NCBI GenBank assembly: GCA_050731755.1
Contig: JBOHPP010000160.1
Coordinates: 1-16,152 of the forward strand
DNA length: 16,152 nt
Source: JBOHPP01 sp050731755
GTDB lineage: Bacteria; Methylomirabilota; Methylomirabilia; Rokubacteriales; CSP1-6
Direction of reading: 5' to 3'
Shown piece by piece: positions 7,158 through 14,445 of the stretch. A program made the translations under genes and the position numbers. Under the pieces are notes generated by a model. That model was not told the DNA's origin and made no database searches. It was given only the letters and a program-made list of their open reading frames with translations. The stretch's first letter is position 1, and the number at the start of each line of letters is the position of its first letter.

Positions 7158-9553
7158 CCCCAGCCCGCTTCGTCGCCATTCACGGCCACTTCTATCAGCC
7201 GCCCCGCGAGAACCCCTGGCTGGAGGCCGTCGAGGTGCAGGACGCGGCGGCGCCCTATCACGACTGGAACGAGCGGGTGACCGCCGAATGCTACGCGCCC
7301 AACACCGCCGCCCGCCGCGTGAGCAGCGGCAACCGCGTCATCGACATCGTCAACAACTTCGAGCGGATCTCGTTCAACGTGGGCCCCACGCTCATGACCT
7401 GGCTGGAGCGTCACGCTCTCGACGTCTATCGCAAGATTCTCGAGGCCGACAAGGCGAGCGGGGCGACGCGGGGCGGCCACGGCAACGCCATCGCCCAGGT
7501 CTACAACCACATGATCATGCCGCTCAGCACGCGGCGCGACAAAGTCACCCAGGTGCGCTGGGGCCTCGCCGACTTCCGGCGGCGCTTCGGGCGCGACGCC
7601 GAGGGCATGTGGCTGCCCGAAACGGCCGTGGACAACGAAACGCTCGAGGTGCTGGCCGAGGCCGGTCTGAAATTCACCATCCTGGCCCCCCACCAGGCCC
7701 GGCGTGTGCGCAAGATCGGCGACGACGCCTGGCAGGAGGTCGGCGGCCGGGTGGACCCGAGCCGCGCCTACCTGTGGCGGGGCCCGCGCGATCTCAGCCT
7801 CGCGCTCTTCTTCTACGACGGCCCGATCTCCCGGGCCATCGCCTTCGAGGACGCGCTCGATCGCGGCGAGCACCTGGTGGCCCGGCTCAAGGCCGGCTTC
7901 GCCGAGGGCCGCGAAGGGCCGCAGCTCGTTCACTGCGCGACGGATGGGGAGTCGTACGGTCACCACAAGAAGTTCGGGGACATGGCCCTGGCCGCCGCGC
8001 TCCGCCAAGTGGAGGCCGAGGGCTTTGCCGTCCTCACCAACTACGGCGCCTTCCTGGCCGAACAGCCGCCGGCCTGGGAGGCCGAGCTCCACGAGGCCAC
8101 CTCGTGGAGCTGCGTCCACGGCGTCGAGCGCTGGCGCGCCGACTGCGGCTGCCGCACCCGCGGGGACTGGCACCAGCGCTGGCGTGAGCCGCTGCGCGAC
8201 GCGCTCGACTGGCTGCGAGATCAGATCGACATCTTCTATGAGGCGCGGGCCTCCGCCCACTTCAAGGACCCCTGGGATGCGCGCGACGCCTACGTCGACG
8301 TGATCCTCGACCGCAGCGCCCAGCACCTGACCGCCTGGCTTGGGCGGCACCAGCGGGCGTTGCTGGACGGCGCCGCCCAGGTCGAAGCCCGGCGCCTGGT
8401 CGAGATGCAGCGCAACCGCCTGCTCATGTTCACCTCGTGCGGCTGGTTCTTCGAGGAGATCTCGGCCATCGAGCCGGTGCAGATCCTCAAGTACGCCGCC
8501 ATGGCCATCCAGTACTTCCGGGACCTGGGCGGCGGCCAGCTCGAGGCCGAGTTCGTCCGGCGCCTGGAGGCGGCCCCCAGCAACGTCCCCGAGTTCCGCG
8601 ACGGCGGCACCGTCTACCGCCGCCTGGTCCGCCCGGCCGTGGTCGACCTGCGCCGCGTCGTCGCCCACTACGCCATCAGCGGCCTGTTCGACGACTATCC
8701 CGACGACTGCCCGGTCTACGCCTGGCACGTGCAGCGGCTGGACGACACCCGCGAGTCCTACGCCGGCACCACGCTGCGGGTGGGCCGCGTGCGCGTCGGC
8801 TCCGAGATCACCGCCGAGGGCCGCGACCTCATGTACGCGGTGCTGCACTTCGGCGGCCACGACTTCTCCTGCGGCATCCGCAGCGACGAGGGGCCGGAAA
8901 GCTACGACGCCATGAAGGCCGACCTCCTGCGGCGCTACGGCCAGCGCAGCATGGCCGACATGGTGCGCGGGCTCGACGAGTACTTCCCGCGGGACCTCTT
9001 CGGCCTGCCCCACCTCTTCATCGAGGAGCGGCGGCGGGTGCTGGCCCGGGTCATTCAGGTCGTGCTCGACAAGCACGAGGAGACCTACCACCATATCTGG
9101 GAGGAGAGCCGGCGTCTGGTCCGTTACCTCCGCCAGGCCGAGGCGCCGATCCCCGAGGTGCTGCGCATCACCGCCAGGCACGTCCTGGAAGGCGAGATCG
9201 TCGCCGAGCTCGAACGCGCCGCCGAGACGCTGGTCATCCCCGATCGAGCCTACGAACTGGCCGACGAGGCGCGGGCGCTCGGTCTCACGCTCGACCTCAA
9301 CGCCGGGCGGGCCATCATGGCCCGCACCGTCGGCCGGGCCCTCGACGCCCTGGCCGAGCGGCCGACGCCGGACCGCGTGGCCGCCGCCGAGGCCCTGGTG
9401 ACGGGAGTCCGCCGTCTGGGCGTACGCTTCGGCCTCTGGCGCACCCAGAACCGGTTCTTCGCGCTCTCGCAGGAGCATGCCGGAGCGCGGCTGGCGCTGC
9501 GGTCGCTGGCCGACGCGTTGGGGTTCGATCTCGCCGACGAGAGACCGACGTGA
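7154..9553 (+). CDS. GH57-family protein with C-terminal DUF3536 domain
   Basis: A 799-residue protein. The GH57 N-terminal domain opens with FVAIHGHFYQPPRENPWLE at residues 6-24, where HGHFYQPPRENP is the DUF3536-type version of GH57 motif 1. Likely nucleophile E156 is in GMWLPETAVD and likely acid/base D264 is in VHCATDGESYGHH. The C-terminal half, from about 480 (MQRNRLLMFTSCGWFFEEIS near 418-437 marks the transition), is long, helical and DUF3536-like. The family has no firmly established activity that I know of; an alpha-glucan hydrolase or transferase acting with the trehalose and glycogen enzymes is a reasonable inference. The open frame extends upstream to 5372 through glgC, but the ATG at 7154, overlapping the glgC stop, is where homology begins. 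Its TGA overlaps the treY GTG start. Confidence 0.88.
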   Translation: MTPARFVAIHGHFYQPPRENPWLEAVEVQDAAAPYHDWNERVTAECYAPNTAARRVSSGNRVIDIVNNFERISFNVGPTLMTWLERHALDVYRKILEADKASGATRGGHGNAIAQVYNHMIMPLSTRRDKVTQVRWGLADFRRRFGRDAEGMWLPETAVDNETLEVLAEAGLKFTILAPHQARRVRKIGDDAWQEVGGRVDPSRAYLWRGPRDLSLALFFYDGPISRAIAFEDALDRGEHLVARLKAGFAEGREGPQLVHCATDGESYGHHKKFGDMALAAALRQVEAEGFAVLTNYGAFLAEQPPAWEAELHEATSWSCVHGVERWRADCGCRTRGDWHQRWREPLRDALDWLRDQIDIFYEARASAHFKDPWDARDAYVDVILDRSAQHLTAWLGRHQRALLDGAAQVEARRLVEMQRNRLLMFTSCGWFFEEISAIEPVQILKYAAMAIQYFRDLGGGQLEAEFVRRLEAAPSNVPEFRDGGTVYRRLVRPAVVDLRRVVAHYAISGLFDDYPDDCPVYAWHVQRLDDTRESYAGTTLRVGRVRVGSEITAEGRDLMYAVLHFGGHDFSCGIRSDEGPESYDAMKADLLRRYGQRSMADMVRGLDEYFPRDLFGLPHLFIEERRRVLARVIQVVLDKHEETYHHIWEESRRLVRYLRQAEAPIPEVLRITARHVLEGEIVAELERAAETLVIPDRAYELADEARALGLTLDLNAGRAIMARTVGRALDALAERPTPDRVAAAEALVTGVRRLGVRFGLWRTQNRFFALSQEHAGARLALRSLADALGFDLADERPT

Positions 9554-12381
9554 GCGCCGGCGCCGCGCCCGGCCCGCCACCGTTGGCGACGTACCGCTTG
9601 CAGCTCGGCCCCGCGCTGACGCTCGACGACGCTGCTCGCCTCGTGCCCTATCTGGCCGCCCTCGGCATCTCGGACTGCTACATGTCGCCCTTCTTGGAGA
9701 CGGCGTCCGACCACTCTCACGGCTACGACGTGTCCGATCCCGATCGGATCCGCGGCGAGCTGGGCGGCGAGCCGGCGTTCTGGCGTTTCGCCGACGCGCT
9801 GCGCCGCCACGGGCTCGGCCTGATCATCGACGTGGTGCCCAACCACATGGGCATCGCCCGCAACCGAAACGCCTGGTGGTCCGACGTGCTGGAGCACGGG
9901 CCGGCCTCGCCGTACGCGGCGTACTTCGACATCGACTGGACGCCGATCAAGCCCGAGCTCGCCGGCAAGGTGCTCCTGCCCATCCTGGGGGACCAGTACG
10001 GTATGGCGCTGGAGTCCGGCCAGCTCCGGCTCGCGCTGACCGACGGCCGGCTCCGCGTCCGCTCCCACGACGCCGTGCTGCCCATCGATCCCCGCACCTA
10101 CGGCCGTGTCCTCGGCCACCGGATCGACGATCTGCAGGCGAAGCTGGGCCGCGAGCATCCCGGCCTGGTCGAGCTGAAGAGTCTGACGGCGTGGTTCGTG
10201 ACCCTGCCGCCGCGGAGCGAGCGCAATCCCGAACGTCTGGCTCTCTCGCGGCAGGAGTACGACCGGGGGTTCGAGCGCCTGGCGGCGCTCCTGGCGAAGT
10301 TCGCCGAGGTACGGGCCTTCGTCGAGGACAACGTCCGCCTGTTCAACGGCACGCCGGGGGATCCCCGGTCCTTCGACCCGCTGGACGAGCTGCTCAGCGA
10401 GCAGGCGTATCGGCTTGCCTACTGGCGGGTGGCCGGCGAGGAGATCAACTACCGGCGCTTCTTCGACATCAACGAGTTGGCCGCCCTCCGTGTCGAGGAC
10501 CCCGCGGTCTTCGCGGCCAGCCATCGCCTGCTCTTTCGGCTGGTGGCCGAGGCCCCGGTGACCGCGCTCCGCGTGGATCATCCCGACGGCCTCTACGCCC
10601 CTACCGAATATTTCCGGCGCCTGCGCGAGGGCAGCGGCCGGCCGATCGTCGTCTACGCCGAGAAGATCCTGGCTCCGGGCGAGCGGCTGCCGGCGGCCTG
10701 GCCGGTGGAGGGCACCACCGGCTACGAGTTCATCAACCTCGTGAACGGAATCTTCGTCGATCGCAGCCAGGCCCGGGCTATGGAGCAGCTCTACGCGCGA
10801 CTCATCAAGGAGCGCCCGCCCTTCGCCGAGGTGGTGTACGAATCCAAGCAGCTCATCATGCTGACTTCGATGGCCTCCGAAATGAACATGCTGGGGCACC
10901 GCCTCAACGGCATCTCCGAGAAGCACCGCTCGTCCCGGGACTTCACGCTGCTGAGCCTGACCCGCGCGCTGCGCGAGGTGATCGCCAACTTCCCCATCTA
11001 CCGGACCTACGTGGGCGAGGACGAACGCGGGCCCAGCGACGCCGACCGCGAGTACATCGCCCGCGCCGTCGGGCAGGCCAAGCGCCGGACCCCCACCACC
11101 AGCGCCTTGATCTACGACTGGATCCAGGACATCCTCACCCTCAAGCACCCGCCCTGGGCCGACGAGGCTGGCCGCCGCGAGCGGCTGGAGTTCGTGCTGC
11201 GCTTCCAGCAGATCTGCGCGCCCGTGATGGCCAAGGGGTTCGAAGACACCGTGCTCTACCGGTTCAACCGCCTGGTCTCGCTCAACGAGGTGGGCGGCGA
11301 CCCCTCGCGCTTCGGCACGTCGCCGTCCGAGTTCCACGCCGCCATGGCCGAGCGCCGGCGGATGCATCCGCACGGGCTCAGCGCCTCGTCCACCCACGAC
11401 ACCAAGCGCAGCGAGGACGTCCGGGCCCGCATCAACGTGCTGTCGGAGATCCCCGCCGAGTGGCGACGGCGCGTGGCCGCCTGGCAGAAGCTCAATCGGC
11501 GCCACCGCACGGACGTGGACGGGCGGCCGACGCCGGGCGCGAACACCGAATACCTGATCTACCAGACGCTCGTCGGCGCCTGGCCGATTTCCGCCGAGCG
11601 ACTGCGCGCCTATATGATAAAGGCTATCAAGGAGGCCAAGTCGCACACGAGCTGGATCGAGCCCGACGTGCGGTACGACGAGGCCATCACGCGCTTCACC
11701 GACGTCATCCTGGACCCGGCCCGCTCGGCGCGCTTCCTGGAGGACTTCGCCGCCTTCCAGCAGCGAATCGCCCGCTTCGGCATGCTCAACGGGCTGGCCC
11801 AGACCCTCGTCAAGATCACCGCGCCCGGCGTCCCCGACCTCTACCAGGGCACCGAGCTGTGGGACTTCTCGCTGGTGGACCCCGACAACCGCCGGCCCGT
11901 CGACTGGGCACTCCGGCGGCGAATGCTGGAGACGATGGGCGCCGACATCGCCGGGGCCCACGACCGGGCGGCCCTGGCCCGCGATCTCCTGAAGGACTGG
12001 GAGGACGGCCGCGTCAAGCTGTTCGTGATCCGCCAGGCCCTGGCCTGCCGCCGCGAACGCGCCAGCCTGTTCGCCCACGGCGACTACCGGCCGCTGGAGG
12101 CGACCGGCCCGCTCGCCGAGCATGTCTGCGCCTTCGCCCGCCTCGGGCACGGCGAAGCCGCGCTGACCATCGTGCCGCGCCTGCTGGCCCGCCGGGGAAT
12201 CGAGGATACGCCGCTGGGTCCCGAGGCCTGGGGCGAGGCGACGCGCGTGGGCGTGCCGGCGGAGATCGGGACCCGCTTCGTCAACGCGCTCACCTTCGAG
12301 CGCATCGTCGCTGACGGGGCGCTGGAGCTCGGGCGCGTTTTCGCGAGCTTCCCGGTGGCGCTGCTGGTGCCAGAGCCCTGA
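9550..12381 (+). CDS. treY: Maltooligosyl trehalose synthase (TreY, GH13)
   Basis: A 943-residue enzyme that isomerises the reducing-end alpha-1,4 bond of maltooligosaccharides to alpha,alpha-1,1 (EC 5.4.99.15), giving the substrate of TreZ. It begins ATYRLQLGPALTLDDA, with the classic TreY stretches YMSPFLETASDHSHGYDV (44-61) and DVVPNHMG (94-101). Nucleophile D343 is in TALRVDHPDGLYAP, acid/base E371 in VVYAEKIL, and D617 in SSTHDTKRSEDVRARI. TAPGVPDLYQGTELWDFSLV and PDNRRPVDW near the C-terminus are also diagnostic. At 943 residues it is in the upper part of the usual range. The GTG at 9550 is chosen because it overlaps the upstream TGA (GTGA) and sits just before the conserved start; only a weak GAGAG lies upstream. 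The partner treZ is present but on the other strand. Confidence 0.96.
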   Translation: MSAGAAPGPPPLATYRLQLGPALTLDDAARLVPYLAALGISDCYMSPFLETASDHSHGYDVSDPDRIRGELGGEPAFWRFADALRRHGLGLIIDVVPNHMGIARNRNAWWSDVLEHGPASPYAAYFDIDWTPIKPELAGKVLLPILGDQYGMALESGQLRLALTDGRLRVRSHDAVLPIDPRTYGRVLGHRIDDLQAKLGREHPGLVELKSLTAWFVTLPPRSERNPERLALSRQEYDRGFERLAALLAKFAEVRAFVEDNVRLFNGTPGDPRSFDPLDELLSEQAYRLAYWRVAGEEINYRRFFDINELAALRVEDPAVFAASHRLLFRLVAEAPVTALRVDHPDGLYAPTEYFRRLREGSGRPIVVYAEKILAPGERLPAAWPVEGTTGYEFINLVNGIFVDRSQARAMEQLYARLIKERPPFAEVVYESKQLIMLTSMASEMNMLGHRLNGISEKHRSSRDFTLLSLTRALREVIANFPIYRTYVGEDERGPSDADREYIARAVGQAKRRTPTTSALIYDWIQDILTLKHPPWADEAGRRERLEFVLRFQQICAPVMAKGFEDTVLYRFNRLVSLNEVGGDPSRFGTSPSEFHAAMAERRRMHPHGLSASSTHDTKRSEDVRARINVLSEIPAEWRRRVAAWQKLNRRHRTDVDGRPTPGANTEYLIYQTLVGAWPISAERLRAYMIKAIKEAKSHTSWIEPDVRYDEAITRFTDVILDPARSARFLEDFAAFQQRIARFGMLNGLAQTLVKITAPGVPDLYQGTELWDFSLVDPDNRRPVDWALRRRMLETMGADIAGAHDRAALARDLLKDWEDGRVKLFVIRQALACRRERASLFAHGDYRPLEATGPLAEHVCAFARLGHGEAALTIVPRLLARRGIEDTPLGPEAWGEATRVGVPAEIGTRFVNALTFERIVADGALELGRVFASFPVALLVPEP

Positions 12382-13046
12382 TGAAGAGCGCCGCCCACCC
12401 CTTCGTGTTCATCGGCTGCGTGGAGCTGCGCCAGGCCCTGGACAAGCAGGCGCTGGACGAGCGCGAGCTGCTGGACCGCCTGGAGGAAGTCCCGCCCGGC
12501 TCGGTCTTCTATCACACCCATGGCTACTTCCTCCGGCACCGGCCCCTCACCACGGCCTATGGCAACGACTTCGCGCGCTGGGCGGCGGTGGAGGTACGCG
12601 ACCAGGCGCTGGCCGAACGGCTGGCCGTCGTAGACCCGTTCGAGTTCCGGGGCCTGGAGGAGCTGCGCGAGGAACTGGTCACCATCGTGTACGATCATCT
12701 GCGCCGGCTCAGCACCGTGCCGCGGGCGGAAGCCGGCGGGGCGTTCCACTTCCAGCAGTCGCACATCGTGACGGTCGAGCTGGGCCCGCAGGCCACCACG
12801 CTGGCCGAGTTCCGCGACGGGCTGGCCGGCGTCGACGCCAGCGCCATCTACTTCCACATGGTGGAAGCGCGGGCCCGCCTCGGCCGCCGCTCGGGAGACT
12901 TCGCCGAGTGGCTGCGCACGTCGCTGGAGATGCCGGCCCTGGCCGAGCGCATTGAGCGCATCGACAGCTACATGACGAGCCTCGAGCGGGTGCGCGCCCG
13001 CCTCCTGAGCCTGGTCGACGAAGCATTGGAGACCGAGCCCGTATGA
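12381..13046 (+). CDS. DUF5752-family protein with internal duplication
   Basis: A 221-residue soluble protein of unknown function, without signal peptide or membrane segment. I assign it to DUF5752 from the opening PFVFIGCVELRQAL and the SVFYHTH motif (41-47); this family often sits with trehalose/GlgE-type genes as far as I recall. The protein appears to be two related modules, about 8-111 and 122-217. VFYHTH (42-47) aligns with IYFHMV (156-161), NDFARW (62-67) with GDFAEW (172-177), and ALAERL (76-81) with ALAERI (186-191); the last two pairs have identical 14-residue spacing. His45 and His47 of module 1 and His159 of module 2 could bind a ligand or metal. The start overlaps the treY stop (TGATG) and the stop overlaps the next small ORF start (ATGA). 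A regulatory or scaffolding role for the adjacent enzymes is only inference. Confidence 0.7.
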   Translation: MKSAAHPFVFIGCVELRQALDKQALDERELLDRLEEVPPGSVFYHTHGYFLRHRPLTTAYGNDFARWAAVEVRDQALAERLAVVDPFEFRGLEELREELVTIVYDHLRRLSTVPRAEAGGAFHFQQSHIVTVELGPQATTLAEFRDGLAGVDASAIYFHMVEARARLGRRSGDFAEWLRTSLEMPALAERIERIDSYMTSLERVRARLLSLVDEALETEPV

Positions 13047-13258
13047 TTCGGGCGTCGCGGAGGGAGCTACAGAAGCTCGAGATGAAAAATCGGTCTAGGG
13101 GAACGCAGCTATGCGCTCCTCGAACAGGCCACCCACGGCCCGAGCCGGCCTCGCAATCCGGGTTCGAGATGATCAATCGGTTTAGAGGCGCGCAGCTATG
13201 CGCTCCTCGAACAGGCCACCCACGGTTCGAGCCGAGCACGCGGCCTCCGCTACAATGA
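13043..13258 (+). CDS. 71-codon small ORF made of two in-frame repeats, coupled at both ends
   Basis: The ORF starts at an ATG overlapping the DUF5752 stop (ATGA, 13043-13046) and ends at a TGA overlapping the TreT-like ATG (ATGA, 13255-13258). It fills the one apparent gap in the operon. Its peptide is two copies of a 29-residue-period unit: MKNRSRGTQLCAPRTGHPRP and MINRFRGAQLCAPRTGHPRF, each preceded by LE/FE and followed by EP. The peptide is basic, with one Cys per repeat, no hydrophobic core, and no family I recognise. It may be a true small protein, or simply a repeat insertion whose open frame is kept because translation must reach the next gene without interruption. No separate Shine-Dalgarno for the ORF is evident. 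Confidence 0.45.
   Translation: MIRASRRELQKLEMKNRSRGTQLCAPRTGHPRPEPASQSGFEMINRFRGAQLCAPRTGHPRFEPSTRPPLQ
13077..13234. repeat. Tandem direct repeat, 2 copies, 87-bp period, with palindromic core
   Basis: Copies at 13077-13147 and 13164-13234 match at about 63 of 71 positions and include a 35-bp stretch that is identical (13104-13138 and 13191-13225). Sixteen unrelated bases separate them. Each copy contains a palindrome around GCTA: CGCA-GCTA-TGCG in copy 1 (13104-13115) and GCGCA-GCTA-TGCGC in copy 2 (13190-13203). The period is a multiple of three, and both copies are in the same frame. The high identity outside any recognisable gene family suggests a dispersed intergenic repeat or recent duplication rather than an old coding repeat. 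Confidence 0.85.
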
Positions 13259-14445
13259 ACAGGCTCGACGACTACCGGCAGGTCGCGCCGCCCGGCACCG
13301 TCGACATCATTCACAAGCTGGCCGAGCGGGTGCGCGGCCGCCGCTTCCTGCACATCAGCGGCGGGCGTTTCGGCGGCGGGTCCTCCGAGATCCTGCACGC
13401 GGCGGTGCCGATCCTCAACGAGCTCGACATCGACACCCGCTGGGAGATCACCGGCGGCGATCCCGCCTTCTACGCCACCACCCGGGCTCTGGGGGCGGCG
13501 CTGGAGGGGGCCGAGCGGGTGCTGGCCGACGAGGCGCTCGACCATTGGGTGGAGATGAATCGGATCAACGCCAAGAAGCTGTCGCTGGAGGGCGACCTGG
13601 TGCTGGTCCACGACGTGCAGCCGGCGGCGCTCGTGGCCCACCGCGCCGACGGCCGCTGGCTCTGGCGCTGTTACTTCGACTGCTCGCGGGCCCAGCGGCG
13701 CGCCTGGTCGTTCTTCCGGCGGTTCCTGGCCCAGTACGACGGGGCCGTGTTCTCGCTGCCGCAGTTCTCCCGGCGACTGACCGTCCCCCAGTTCGTGATC
13801 TCCCCCACCATCGATCCCCTGTCCGAAAAGAACCGTGACCTCACGCCGCGCGAGGTCGGGTCGCTGCTGGCTGCCCTGCGGGTGGCCCAGGACAAGCCCC
13901 TGCTCCTACAGGTGGGCCCGTTCTCGCCGGGGCAGGATCCGCTGGGCGTCGTGAACGCGTACCGGCTTGTCAAAAAACACCACGACGTGCGGCTGGTCCT
14001 GGCCGGCACCGCCGGCGACGACCGGGAGAGCCTCGACGTCCTCAGCGAGTTGCGGGAAGCCGCTCACCACGACGCCGACATCGTGGTCCTGGAGCTGCCC
14101 CCCGACGCTCAGCTGCAGATCAACGCGCTGCAGCGGGGCGCCACCATCGTGCTCCAGAAGTCGATCCGCGAGGGATTCGGGCTCGGCGCCGCCGAGGCCC
14201 TGTGGAAGGGCAAGCCCGTGGTGGGCGGCTTCGCCGGCGGCCTGCCCCAGCAGATCATCGCCGACGTCACGGGCTACACCGTCCACTCCGTGGAGGGCGC
14301 GGCGTTCCGCATCCGTCATCTGCTCAACAACCCGGAGTTGATCGCGCGCATGGGCGCGGCGGGCCGCGAGCACGTCCGCCGGACGTTCCTGCTCACGCGG
14401 CACCTCACCGATTATCTGGCGCTCCTGACCCACCTGACCGGATGA
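13255..14445 (+). CDS. TreT-like trehalose synthase (GT4 glycosyltransferase), atypical donor site
   Basis: A 396-residue GT-B protein of the TreT family, which makes trehalose from NDP-glucose and glucose (EC 2.4.1.245). The N-terminal domain has FLHISGGRFGGGSSEIL (31-47), VHDVQPAAL (118-126) and WLWRCYFDCSR (135-145). The linker IDPLSEKN (186-193) and the EX7E motif E306...E314 in SIREGFGLGAAEALWKGKPV are typical. Residues 219-230 read QVGPFSPGQDPL where I recall TreT having a VSRFDPWKG-like segment, so the Arg and Lys expected to hold the donor diphosphate are P222 and Q227. The ATG at 13255 lies just before the conserved start and overlaps the small ORF stop. An upstream in-frame ATG at 13198, inside the repeat and 9 nt after AGAGG, would add 19 residues. 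It may make a different glucoside, or be a non-catalytic homologue. Confidence 0.83.
   Translation: MNRLDDYRQVAPPGTVDIIHKLAERVRGRRFLHISGGRFGGGSSEILHAAVPILNELDIDTRWEITGGDPAFYATTRALGAALEGAERVLADEALDHWVEMNRINAKKLSLEGDLVLVHDVQPAALVAHRADGRWLWRCYFDCSRAQRRAWSFFRRFLAQYDGAVFSLPQFSRRLTVPQFVISPTIDPLSEKNRDLTPREVGSLLAALRVAQDKPLLLQVGPFSPGQDPLGVVNAYRLVKKHHDVRLVLAGTAGDDRESLDVLSELREAAHHDADIVVLELPPDAQLQINALQRGATIVLQKSIREGFGLGAAEALWKGKPVVGGFAGGLPQQIIADVTGYTVHSVEGAAFRIRHLLNNPELIARMGAAGREHVRRTFLLTRHLTDYLALLTHLTG

Noticed and set aside
6803..9580. 925-codon minus-strand ORF
   Set aside because: Antisense to glgC and the GH57/DUF3536 gene; typical high-GC mirror frame.
9250..12150. 966-codon minus-strand ORF
   Set aside because: Antisense to treY, without recognisable domains.
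13077..13234. CRISPR-like array
   Set aside because: Only two copies, with a 71-bp repeat and a 16-bp gap, in-frame coding, and no cas genes.
12709..13641. 310-codon minus-strand ORF that also reads through the repeats
   Set aside because: It stays open only because the repeat period is a multiple of three; the flanks are antisense to real genes.
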